64,000 nucleotides of DNA from Brevibacillus gelatini (GTDB taxonomy: Bacteria; Bacillota; Bacilli; Brevibacillales; Brevibacillaceae). Both the position numbers and the translations under genes were made by a program. Of the stretch, positions 1 to 6,652 are shown one piece after another. The DNA lies in contig NZ_RHHS01000037.1 of assembly GCF_003710935.1 (NCBI RefSeq), positions 1-64,000 of the forward strand, in the 5' to 3' direction. The notes beneath the pieces are model-generated. The model was not told the origin of the DNA and searched no databases. It saw only the letters and a program-made list of their open reading frames with translations. Numbering within the stretch: the first letter of the stretch is position 1; each line of letters opens with the position of its first letter.

Positions 1-91
1 AAAACTACTTGACGGTTACAGCTTTCACCTATCTAGGAAAAAAACAGGCACAAAACGGAACAACTTTCACGAAAAAAATGCGAATAAATTT

Positions 92-307
92 TCATCCCCT
101 GATTTTCTCAATAAACTGCGTGGTAATCTCTTGAACTCCTTCTTCTTTCGGGAGTTTGAGAAACCTAGCCAAGTTATCAATTTCAGGTTGTATTTCTACC
201 AATACCCTCACTAACGCCTCGTTATCTCCATTTTTTGCACGCTCAACCATCACACCGAATTCGTGATTAGATAATTGCGCAGCTTCTTCAGGCTTCGATT
301 TTTGCAT
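92..307 (-). CDS. Small sigma region-2-like / RsoA-like helical protein
   Basis: This 71-aa protein carries an N-terminal helical segment (residues about 15-50, with VERAKNGDNEALVRV) of the kind seen in small HTH or sigma region-2-like proteins that partner a separate region-4 protein. In Bacillus subtilis RsoA (79 aa) supplies the core-polymerase-binding half of a split sigma factor for SigO. The length and the partner fit that role. The gene starts inside the end of the region-4 gene (58-bp overlap) with a GAGG ribosome site, so the two are probably translationally linked. The family call rests on reading alone. A Tn916-type conjugative-element HTH_16 protein is the main alternative. Confidence 0.6.
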   Translation of the reverse strand: MQKSKPEEAAQLSNHEFGVMVERAKNGDNEALVRVLVEIQPEIDNLARFLKLPKEEGVQEITTQFIEKIRG

Positions 308-630
308 TGGTTCACGCCTCTTTCTCCCATGTTCAATTCTTCTCCGACTTCTCTGGCGGTAAAGCCCTCCAGGACGACCTTTCGGATGACATATCTTTCT
401 TTTTCACTAGGAAGCTGTCGTAACAACTCTTTGACAAACAAACCATCCACGTTTTGGACTGTCTCTTGCCGACTGCCAAAGTCATCCAAGATCGGGCATT
501 CATTGCGTAACCTCTTTCTTTCTCGATAGTTTAGGTTCCACGCTATGCGTCGCAGTATCTGTCTACACTCCTCTTTCGTCAAAGAATCACCTACTCTCCA
601 CTTTTGGTGCTCAAGATTAAACGGGATCAT
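250..630 (-). CDS. Sigma-70 region-4-like protein (SigO-like half of a split sigma factor)
   Basis: This 126-aa protein ends in a classic region-4 helix-turn-helix. Residues about 70-120 contain LLRQLPSEKERYVIRKVVLEG, then a GFTAREVGEEL helix, then a recognition helix GERGVNQCKNRSLKKLR. Regions 1-3 of a full sigma factor are absent. With the overlapping downstream 71-aa gene it forms a two-piece sigma arrangement like B. subtilis SigO/RsoA. The start ATG follows AAAAAGGCG. A perfect 7-bp inverted repeat lies 27-53 bp upstream of the start. Target genes are unknown. The adjacent membrane and secreted proteins are candidates only. Confidence 0.7.
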   Translation of the reverse strand: MIPFNLEHQKWRVGDSLTKEECRQILRRIAWNLNYRERKRLRNECPILDDFGSRQETVQNVDGLFVKELLRQLPSEKERYVIRKVVLEGFTAREVGEELNMGERGVNQCKNRSLKKLRNYLITNSV

Positions 631-656
631 ACGTTCGCCTTTTTAAACAAAAATAA

Positions 657-683
657 AACGTACCAGTTTCACACCAGTACGTT
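657..683. promoter_or_regulatory. Inverted repeat upstream of the split sigma genes
   Basis: AACGTAC (657-663) and GTACGTT (677-683) form a perfect 7-bp inverted repeat with a 13-base centre that itself contains two CCAG copies. It sits 27-53 bp upstream of the leftward start at 630, where an operator, an autoregulated promoter element or a leader hairpin would be expected. There is no long T-run, so a terminator is unlikely. Confidence 0.4.
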
Positions 684-779
684 CCGAACTACTGAATCCA
701 TTTTATCAAATAAGCCCATTTGTTTGCGTAAAACTCCCGATATGTAAACTTATGCAAACTCATGTAAACTTTGACACAT

Positions 780-1255
780 GAATCTTCTACAAATACAAAG
801 GAAAGCCCTTCTGCCAAACTTACGGAAGAGGAAGCAAAAGACATTCGCAAACAACTTATCCCGAAGGCAGAAACTAAATAGCAAATAATGGAGGCCATGG
901 TTGGGCCACAGAATTCCTGCTCGATACCGCCAGGATCAAAAGTCAAAAAGATCATGTTTTCGAAATCGAGTTTGACAAAACGGTGCTGGCTGACCCTTCC
1001 GATCCTGTGACCGTAAAAATGGAATACGCAGATGGGAAATGGCCGCTGGCAACATCTTTGGTTAATGAAGAAGCAAATAGCCGCGGACAGGATCTGTTAT
1101 TTGCGATCTATCTGTTCAACAACAAAGTTGTTGCTTGCAAGACAAGTAAAAAGAACGAGCTGCGACTGGTGATCGCACAAAACAGACGAAGAAAGATACT
1201 TTTCGAATTTTCCATGCGTAAAACACACCGTTTTTTTACCGAACATATGATATGA
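780..1255 (+). pseudogene. Decayed coding remnant of unknown function
   Basis: One frame is open from 780 to a stop at 879-881 and reads like a charged linker (ESSTNTKESPSAKLTEEEA and onward). A second frame is open from 881 to 1255 and begins NNGGHGWATEFLLDTARI, continuing with well-formed sequence to about 1150 (for example ADPSDPVTVKMEYADGKWPL). A single frameshift near 880 would join them into one polypeptide. No start codon with a ribosome site precedes either piece. The family is not recognised. After about 1150 the composition changes, suggesting a junction. Confidence 0.35.
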
Positions 1256-1300
1256 TTTCTTTGAAAGAGGGAAAATGGAACAAGTTTCCCGGAAGGATAA

Positions 1301-1438
1301 AAAGAGCCTAAACGGCTGACTACTTCGGTGTCCGAAGATTACCTGTTGGGACGCACCAACGCTCCTTCCCCTGCTTTCAAGAAGGATAAGCCTGCCCCAA
1401 TTCCAAATGTTTTCTCTCGGAAAAGAACAAGGCTGACG
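1301..1438 (+). pseudogene. Frameshifted C-terminal remnant of an XRE-family repressor
   Basis: The frame starting at 1304 gives PKRL, then VSEDYLLGRTNAPSPAF. The neighbouring frame gives ADYFGV over the bases between. Together they rebuild the ADYFGVSEDYLLGRT motif that ends the DNA-binding domain of phage-type XRE/Cro repressors, interrupted by at least two small indels. The N-terminal helix-turn-helix is missing. This is a relic of a phage or mobile-element regulator. Confidence 0.6.
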
Positions 1439-1553
1439 AGGAAAACACCAAGAAGCATTGATGCAGGAAACCGCTTTTTTTGATTGCATCATTTTCCGTA
1501 CAGAATCTAACCTTTATGATTTTAACCAGATAGAACATGGGGGGGCATTTATC

Positions 1554-2387
1554 ATGTGGATGACTTTGGGATTACTCGGATTTTTTGGCTCATTCCTTTT
1601 TTTAGTTATGACGATTGTTTCAGTATTTCGAAAAAATGGTCAAACAAAAAAGCATCTGACGATTGCGGTTATATGCGTGATTGTCTTTTTAGTTGCTGCC
1701 TTTGTTGATCGTAAACCAGTAACAACCTCGGTAACTCAATCACAAAATGCAACTTCCGAGCAAACAACAAAGGATGAAGTTGAATCAAAAACGAAGGATG
1801 AAGTTGAGTCTGAAGCAATAGCTGAAGCCGAAGCAAAAGCCAATGGCGAACAGGAAGCAACAGCTAAAGCTGAGACTGAAGCGAGGGCCAAAGCTCAGAC
1901 AGAAACCAAGAAAAAGGCTGAACAAATACCTGGTACGATCGGCATGACCCCTGAGCAATTCAAGACAGCTTTCAATAAAGTGGCGGCCGAATACCAGTCT
2001 GACTTAATCATTAACAATATCACGATTACAGAGGGTGTCGCCCAAAATACATTTCAATATATGTTTACAAAAAACTTAGGAATTATTGGAACGGTCAACA
2101 AAAAAGACGGCAGTGTCCGAGAAGTGCTGCTAATGGGTGCTGGAGACGGAACGGTAAAGTCAGGTGCAGATATTCTGATTGGTATGGGTATTCTTATCAC
2201 TGCAACCAATCCTGATTTGTCAGATATTGAAAGAGGGAATGTTCTCAGGGAGCTTGGTGTAATTGATGGTGGTGATATTATGGATTTAAATAAATCCACC
2301 GTCAGAAATGGAATCAGATACAAAATCACGACATCCGAAGATTTAGGTATATGGTTTAGCGCAATCGATGCAAATGAAAAAGAATAA
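1554..2387 (+). CDS. Membrane-anchored coiled-coil protein, unknown function
   Basis: The protein is 277 aa from the ATG behind a G-rich ribosome site (GGGGGG at about 1540). An in-frame upstream ATG at 1458 has no such site. Two hydrophobic segments (residues about 3-22 and 33-50) form a hairpin at the N-terminus. Residues about 60-125 are a highly charged stretch of KDEVES and EAxAKAEAEA-type repeats, a probable coiled coil or alpha-helical spacer. The C-terminal 140 residues (from GTIGMTPEQF) form a mixed alpha/beta domain I do not recognise. Topology suggests a cell-surface domain held off the membrane. A terminator follows directly. Confidence 0.75.
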   Translation: MWMTLGLLGFFGSFLFLVMTIVSVFRKNGQTKKHLTIAVICVIVFLVAAFVDRKPVTTSVTQSQNATSEQTTKDEVESKTKDEVESEAIAEAEAKANGEQEATAKAETEARAKAQTETKKKAEQIPGTIGMTPEQFKTAFNKVAAEYQSDLIINNITITEGVAQNTFQYMFTKNLGIIGTVNKKDGSVREVLLMGAGDGTVKSGADILIGMGILITATNPDLSDIERGNVLRELGVIDGGDIMDLNKSTVRNGIRYKITTSEDLGIWFSAIDANEKE

Positions 2388-2410
2388 GCCCAATCAGACT
2401 TTTCTTTCAA

Positions 2411-2442
2411 TGAACCCCTTGCTTTGGGGTTCTTTGCGTTTT
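2411..2442 (+). terminator. Rho-independent terminator
   Basis: GAACCCC and GGGGTTC form a perfect 7-bp stem with a short loop just after the stop of the coiled-coil protein gene, followed by a T-rich run (TTTGCGTTTTTT). Confidence 0.8.
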
Positions 2443-2575
2443 TTACACAAAAATTAGGCTTGGCCGCTCCAAGTGCTTTTTAGGCCAGCGCCCATTCGGA
2501 GTAATGGGCAGTTGCATAGGTATAAATCATGTTTCATTTGTGCTGCATGCGAACACACTCACTTGGAGGTACAAC

Positions 2576-3367
2576 ATGGCAAATGAATTTGTTGACAGGT
2601 CATTAGCAGAAATTCGCTTTTGGTCCCGCATTATGAAGGAACATTCCCTCTTTTTGAAATTAGGGTTTAACTGTGACGACACCAAATTAATTAACGAAGC
2701 CGACCGTTTTTACAACATCTTTGAAGACATTGAGAACCGCGCTCACGCTTTTACTCCAGACGTCGATCCGCAAAGGATTTACGATTTTAACCAGGTTGTG
2801 TACAGCGCTGCTTCTCATATTTGGGCATTCAAACGACACGTACTCGGGTTAATCATCCATTGCAAGATCGGCGGAAACAACTTCCCCCTGTTGGTCGATC
2901 ACGTCAGCAGGGAAGCCGCATATTTCCGGAATCGCTTGGAACAGCTGAATACCGGCTGCCTGGACCCACTGCCTGATGCGGTTATTAATGAAAATGTCTT
3001 CTTCCTGCGCATCATGGCTGACCATGCCAAATTCATTAACCATTTGCTTGATCCATCCGAGAGAAAATTAGTGGAACAGGCCAGAGAATTCAGTCATGAT
3101 TTTGACCAGCTTTTATTCCAGGCCCAGGATCTTGACTCTATGCGTCCCCAATCCCAGACACAACCTCTCCTCTCGCAGTTTGTCGATCAAAACCGTGTTT
3201 CCGTCCGCCAATTGCGCGACTTCAAGAAAACGGCACGCGATCTGATCGAAGCATGCCGAATCAAAAGCATTATCCCTCCGTTGCTTGCCGACCACGTCTT
3301 TAGAGAAGCCTCCCATTTCCTCGAAATACTGGATGCCTTTGATGCTGCGTTATCGCATTCGAAGTAG
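2576..3367 (+). CDS. DUF2935 domain protein
   Basis: The protein is 263 aa from the ATG preceded by TTGGAGGT. An upstream in-frame start at 2504 lacks a ribosome site. The sequence is all-helical with two related halves. The first begins FWSRIMKEHSLFLKLGF, and the second repeats the pattern FFLRIMADHAKFINHLL around residues 140-160. This HxxF-type duplicated bundle is typical of DUF2935 proteins of Bacilli and Clostridia, whose biochemical role is not established. It stands alone between remnants. The stop codon lies inside a 15-bp sequence repeated at 5311. Confidence 0.85.
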   Translation: MANEFVDRSLAEIRFWSRIMKEHSLFLKLGFNCDDTKLINEADRFYNIFEDIENRAHAFTPDVDPQRIYDFNQVVYSAASHIWAFKRHVLGLIIHCKIGGNNFPLLVDHVSREAAYFRNRLEQLNTGCLDPLPDAVINENVFFLRIMADHAKFINHLLDPSERKLVEQAREFSHDFDQLLFQAQDLDSMRPQSQTQPLLSQFVDQNRVSVRQLRDFKKTARDLIEACRIKSIIPPLLADHVFREASHFLEILDAFDAALSHSK

Positions 3368-3376
3368 CTCGAGGTA
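3362..3376 (+). repeat. 15-bp sequence shared with 5311-5325 (copy 1)
   Basis: AAGTAGCTCGAGGTA occurs here, over the stop of the DUF2935 gene, and again at 5311-5325 at the end of the transposase remnant. In both places it is followed within about 20 bp by a C-run/G-run hairpin and T's. It may be the edge of an inserted element or a shared terminator region. Confidence 0.5.
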
Positions 3377-3452
3377 GCGCGTAATATGCCCCTTCTGGGG
3401 GTTTTATTTCCTAATACTTTAAAATAAACGAATTGGAATAAATAGAAGATGA

Positions 3453-3806
3453 CTACTTTTTGCTCCGGACGAAGATGCTACAGTCGCTTGCATAGCGGAC
3501 AAAGCACAGTCCGCGTGCTGTAACCTCTTTGTCCAAATTATCCAGAAGAATGTTGGCGAGGAGTGGACTTAACGCCCCTCCTTGTATGTAGGATTGCGCT
3601 TCTTTACTGCGTCGTGTGCACGTTTGTTTGGACGGAATCCGATACTGTTCGGGGAAAATGCGGATCAAAAATTGCGTCATTGCTTGCATGAAGGCTTGCT
3701 GAATTAAGCAACCATAATGGTTGGGATACCCTAGGACACCCTTGCTCTTGGCTAACAGGCGTTCGCCAGCCCCTGTTCGGGACTTCGCCCTAGAGATGAC
3801 GCCCAT
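3453..3806 (-). pseudogene. Group II intron reverse transcriptase (LtrA-like) fragment
   Basis: Reading leftward, LIQQAFMQAMTQFL and then GGALSPLLANILLDNLDKEV and RGLCFVRYASDC match the RT palm of group II intron-encoded proteins (normally LSPLLANILLDxLD and FVRYADDC). The catalytic YADD is changed to YASD. The stretch between these blocks is out of register (frameshift or deletion), and everything after the catalytic motif, including maturase and endonuclease domains, is gone. The first 30 codons look more like intron RNA leader than protein. It is clearly inactive. Confidence 0.8.
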
Positions 3807-3822
3807 GCTAGGCGTACATGAA

Positions 3823-3851
3823 AAAAGACGCTCTCATTGAGGGCGTCTTTT
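3823..3851 (-). terminator. Terminator of the secreted-protein pair
   Basis: AAAAGACGCTCT and AGGGCGTCTTTT form a strong stem with a CATTG loop, with T-tails readable on both strands. It lies just downstream of the leftward gene ending at 3869. Confidence 0.8.
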
Positions 3852-3868
3852 CTTACCCATGTATTATC

Positions 3869-4417
3869 TTATTTCTCCTCAACTGGCCCATCTATAAACC
3901 ATTCTTTTCCTTCATCCCCGATTTTGGAGGACAGCACTATTTTTACTGACTTTCCATTTTCACGTTCAAACAGCATAATCGTTTGTGTCACGTCCTGATT
4001 AACTAACAAAATGGGTTCATAATCCCCAATGTTATGATTGGTCATAGCAGCCCGAAGCGCATCTAAAAAACTGTTCTGTTCAATATGATTTTCAAAATTA
4101 CCCCAGATATGTTGATGATCTGCGTAATCTACAAAAGTATATTCACTGCCGGTAATTGATTTTTCCAAATTTGCATTAATGGAATTAATTCCTTTTGTTA
4201 ATTGCAGTGAACTATTTAAACCAAATTTTCCAATTGATTTTTTCCACGATTCATCTAATTTCTCATTTGTTTCTGCTGATCTATAGTCCCTCATTTTAGC
4301 TTCCGGTCGGATTTTCTCTTTTTTGGCACTTACACCTTCAATATTTAAAACGGTTCCAAATCCAACACCACATAATATTGCAACAGAAAACGACACAAGT
4401 AACATTCTTTTATTCAT
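3869..4417 (-). CDS. Exported protein of unknown function
   Basis: This 182-aa protein has a clear N-terminal signal peptide (MNKR, then a hydrophobic stretch to about residue 24, cleavage probably near VSA-KK). The start has GAGGTGAAT upstream. The mature part has a charged helical region (residues 30-75), then a compact alpha/beta segment ending in EWFIDGPVEEK. It is the second gene of a leftward pair, 65 bp after the 124-aa secreted protein. AT-rich codon use differs from the GC-rich core genes. I do not recognise the family. Confidence 0.75.
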   Translation of the reverse strand: MNKRMLLVSFSVAILCGVGFGTVLNIEGVSAKKEKIRPEAKMRDYRSAETNEKLDESWKKSIGKFGLNSSLQLTKGINSINANLEKSITGSEYTFVDYADHQHIWGNFENHIEQNSFLDALRAAMTNHNIGDYEPILLVNQDVTQTIMLFERENGKSVKIVLSSKIGDEGKEWFIDGPVEEK

Positions 4418-4482
4418 TAATATTCACCTCATTTAAATTAATTCATACCTTTATTATTCTATACATTATTCTGAATTCTTTT

Positions 4483-4857
4483 CTAAATAGAAGTTCTGTC
4501 TGTTGTGCTTATCGACTCTTTATCGGTAGATCCCCACCAAATTCTATGACCAGATGTCGAGTATGTATCAGATAAGCCGATTGGGGCGTATGCTGATGCA
4601 ATAACAGGACCTACTCCAGCTTGTTTAGGACTTTCTTTATAATCTTGTTTTTTCCCGCCAGCCCAGATCTCAGTATAACTTCTTGCATGTGTCGTACCAT
4701 AAGATCCTTTAGTTGTTGCCCTACTCTCCCATTTGCTTTTGTCACTTAGTAATATTTCCACCTGTGCTATTTCAAAAGTGATATTTGCTGCGTAAGCAGA
4801 AGTTCCGAACACACTTAACAAGCAGAGAGCCAAGATTGATGTTTTTAATTTCTTCAT
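4483..4857 (-). CDS. Small secreted protein, unknown function
   Basis: This 124-aa protein starts MKKLKTSILALCLLS and has a probable signal cleavage site after SAYA (residue about 23). The mature part is about 100 residues, rich in Ser, Thr, Gly and aromatic residues with no cysteine, and includes GSYGTTHARSYTEIW and SGHRIWWGS. The overall form (small, secreted, glycine/aromatic-rich, followed by another exported protein) resembles lactococcin-972-type gene pairs, but I see no diagnostic motif, so this is only a hint. The promoter region holds a long palindrome. Confidence 0.7.
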   Translation of the reverse strand: MKKLKTSILALCLLSVFGTSAYAANITFEIAQVEILLSDKSKWESRATTKGSYGTTHARSYTEIWAGGKKQDYKESPKQAGVGPVIASAYAPIGLSDTYSTSGHRIWWGSTDKESISTTDRTSI

Positions 4858-4873
4858 TAATTGAACTTGCTAC

Positions 4874-4901
4874 ATTGTAAGTATACCAAATCACTTACAA
4901 T
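4874..4901. promoter_or_regulatory. Palindrome over the -10 region of the secreted-protein pair
   Basis: ATTGTAAGT (4874-4882) and ACTTACAAT (4893-4901) are perfect 9-bp inverted arms. Read leftward, a TATACT -10-like hexamer lies within the element, about 25 bp upstream of the start at 4857. The position suits a repressor operator. Confidence 0.5.
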
Positions 4902-5133
4902 ATGTTACATAAAGTAATTAACGTTAACAAAAATGTAAATATTGTGCAATTTTTGCGGTTTTTATTCGCATGAAAATGCTTATTTCACGAAACACCGATC
5001 CACTATTTCAGAATGCCCTCAAAGTTAATACTTGTAAATTCCTCTATTGTCAAGACATTTAAACAAAGAAAATAATTGAAACCTCGGGCTGTCGATGAAG
5101 TCGGCAGCCTTGTTTTTTACGTTCTTACTGTGA
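4902..5133. other. AT-rich intergenic stretch without a recognised gene
   Basis: This AT-rich sequence between the secreted-protein promoter and the transposase remnant has no ORF with a ribosome site and no convincing RNA structure. Its right part is presumably degraded flank of the insertion sequence. Confidence 0.5.
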
Positions 5134-5316
5134 GGATTATGGTCGTCCAGCTTTCTTGGTCTTGGTTTAACGGATCGTGTACCAGATCACAGCACAATCA
5201 TTCTTAATCGACGTGTCCGCTTTAAGAACACGAGCATTCTTCAGGACATTTTCGATGAAATTGTGTTGCAGGCCATCCGGCATCGCATGGTTGGTGGATG
5301 TGTACTCGGAAAGTAG
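5134..5316 (+). pseudogene. IS1182-family transposase fragment
   Basis: The frame ending at the TAG at 5314-5316 reads FLGLGLTDRVPDHSTI, then NRRVRFKNTSILQDIFDEIV and QAIRHRMVGG. In IS1182-type DDE transposases this segment lies between the FLGL..TDxxPDxST block and the first catalytic Asp. The sequence stops just before the DSTH motif. Only about 60 of roughly 450 residues remain, with no start codon, so it is a relic. Confidence 0.7.
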
Positions 5317-5325
5317 CTCGAGGTA
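5311..5325 (+). repeat. 15-bp sequence shared with 3362-3376 (copy 2)
   Basis: AAGTAGCTCGAGGTA is identical to copy 1. It begins exactly where the transposase frame is cut off, which supports a recombination or insertion junction here. A GTGCCC...GGGGGC hairpin with TTTT follows at about 5336-5359. Confidence 0.5.
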
Positions 5326-5502
5326 CGCCTTGATGTGCCCACTTTTAAGGGGGCTTTTCCTTTTTGTCAACGTCATCACATACTTTAGGATAGTCGCATT
5401 GGCATAAATTTGCTGCTTGGATCGCTTCCTCCTGCCATCCGAAACCAGATCAGTTAATTAATCGTATATACAAAAAAGGGATTTTTTGGATGTACAAACC
5501 GA

Positions 5503-5700
5503 ATGAACAACCTTGAAAAAGGAATAATCTATTTGTTCAGCTTTATCTTTTTCCCTGTCGGATTGATTGTATGGATTATTACCGTATTTAACCAAAACCC
5601 GCAATACAAAAGCGTCGGGCGAACCGCTTTATATGTTGCTGCTGGTTCTTTGTGCCTCCAGTTCCTCATAAGGGTCTTGAATTTTGTTTGGTACACTTGA
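5503..5700 (+). CDS. Small two-helix membrane protein, possibly 5'-frameshifted
   Basis: This 65-aa protein has two transmembrane segments (residues about 8-27, with FFPVGLIVWII, and 42-60). It resembles small membrane proteins with a short soluble N-terminus before GIIYLFSFIFFPVGLIVW. The ATG used here has no ribosome site at proper distance. A better ATG at 5490, 9 bases after AAAAAAGGG, reads MYKPNEQP and then stops in another frame. The true N-terminus may be lost to a one-base frameshift, or the short upstream ORF may couple translation. Confidence 0.55.
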   Translation: MNNLEKGIIYLFSFIFFPVGLIVWIITVFNQNPQYKSVGRTALYVAAGSLCLQFLIRVLNFVWYT

Positions 5701-5844
5701 TTGAAACGTTAATCCGCCATGCACAAGTTCATTAGTGGCATGGTTGCAGGGAGGCGCTTTTGCCATGGAAGCCGACGGCGCAATCAGAAGGTTCCGCAAA
5801 TCCAGCGCGAGCGGCAACAATGGCCACAAATGCCTCCCGCCACA
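5701..5844. other. Non-coding spacer
   Basis: Short ORFs on both strands lack ribosome sites and recognisable sequence. I see no supported gene here. Confidence 0.4.
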
Positions 5845-6044
5845 TCAGGCAAATCTTTGTTTCCATTGCTCCATCAAATCCCGATACGTCTCGCCGTAAT
5901 GGCATGCTTGATATGCGAATATTTCAACACCATATCGTCACCCTTGCTCTCGCAGCAGGCGAAACACAGGCTTTCCATCAAGTTGTGGTTTTCGATTGAG
6001 TTGGTAATGTGGCCGCCATTATACATAGCCTTGTTGCCAATCAT
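5845..6044 (-). pseudogene. Frameshifted small gene of unknown function
   Basis: Reading leftward from an ATG at 6044 (or 6026) the frame gives GGHITNSIENHNLMESLCF, ACCESKGDDMVLKYSHIKHAI, and then loses sense. A neighbouring frame resumes with GETYRDLMEQWKQRFA and a stop at 5845-5847. The two parts look like one helical protein of about 65 residues with a frameshift near 5890. No ribosome site is obvious. The family is not recognised. Confidence 0.4.
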
Positions 6045-6099
6045 AAACCACCGCATAAGATAAAAAGGGCGGATATCCATACGGAAATGAGGCTGGAAC

Positions 6100-6234
6100 A
6101 TGAAGCAGAACAATGGTTTATCTGCGGAAGATCTGGCGCTGCTGGCGGCCGTAGTGGTCCTGTTGGGCGATTTTTTGGCCTTTTTATCAATCCTGAAAGA
6201 ACGGCAGGAAAAAGCAGAGAAGAAGGACAACTGA
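6100..6234 (+). CDS. 44-aa single-pass membrane microprotein
   Basis: The ORF starts MKQNNGLSAEDLALLAAVV, has one hydrophobic helix (residues about 12-31) and ends in a strongly charged tail, KERQEKAEKKDN. GAGG precedes the ATG at workable distance and a strong hairpin follows. The short polar/hydrophobic/charged layout is typical of small membrane microproteins in spore formers. Function is unknown. It converges on the 54-aa gene on the other strand. Confidence 0.6.
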   Translation: MKQNNGLSAEDLALLAAVVVLLGDFLAFLSILKERQEKAEKKDN

Positions 6235-6277
6235 GCGGGCAGGCAGCATGTCTCCACACCTTTTCGCTGCAGGAAAA

Positions 6278-6310
6278 GCCCTTCTCGTCTTTGTGCAAAC
6301 CGAGAAGGGC
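6278..6310. terminator. Bidirectional terminator between two small convergent genes
   Basis: GCCCTTCTCG (6278-6287) and CGAGAAGGGC (6301-6310) are perfect 10-bp inverted arms, with T-rich sequence after the right arm and A-rich sequence before the left arm. It serves both convergent microprotein genes. Confidence 0.7.
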
Positions 6311-6323
6311 TCTTTGGCACAGG

Positions 6324-6488
6324 TTACGACTTTCCTGTCAAATACTCGTCCTTTACCTTTTTTTCCTTTTCTTCCTTCGCCATTTCTTTTTCCAGCACAT
6401 TGAACATGAGTTGGCTTTTCACTTTGCCGGGGATTTCATTTTGCTCATCGCCAGCAAGCCCTGAGCTCATCAAGGAATCGTAAACCAT
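6324..6488 (-). CDS. 54-aa hydrophilic microprotein
   Basis: The ORF starts MVYDSLMSSGLAGDEQNEIP, runs through KVKSQLMFNVLEKEMAKEE, and ends KKVKDEYLTGKS. A strong GGAGG stands 6-7 bases before the ATG. The protein is charged and probably helical from residue 22. No domain is recognised. The excellent ribosome site and the shared terminator argue that it is a genuine gene. Confidence 0.65.
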   Translation of the reverse strand: MVYDSLMSSGLAGDEQNEIPGKVKSQLMFNVLEKEMAKEEKEKKVKDEYLTGKS

Positions 6489-6608
6489 CGGGATACCTCC
6501 AGAGAAATTTTACGGTTAAGATACCCCATACAAACAGCAAACATGCACGGTTTCCGAAAACCACCCATACAAGCATACTTTCGCCACATCAGCGCGACAT
6601 TTGACGTG

Positions 6609-6639
6609 CAAAAAGCGGCCGCCGAAACGACGACCGCTT
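6609..6639 (-). terminator. Terminator of the cbiMNQO operon
   Basis: Read leftward, an AAGCGGTCG...CGGCCGCTT stem (one mismatch) is followed by TTT and lies directly after the stop of cbiO. Confidence 0.6.
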
Positions 6640-6652
6640 GCCTGTACCTGAT

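Noticed and set aside
689-955. 88-aa leftward ORF in the degenerate zone
   Set aside because: It has no ribosome site and lies opposite the better-supported remnant at 780-1255.
1241-1256. LexA/DinR-like box CGAACATATGATAT
   Set aside because: Only the left half fits CGAAC-N4-GTTCG, and the right half is wrong. More likely chance or part of a lost repressor's promoter.
5167-5379. 70-aa leftward ORF
   Set aside because: It is antisense to the IS1182 transposase remnant, which is the frame with recognisable motifs.
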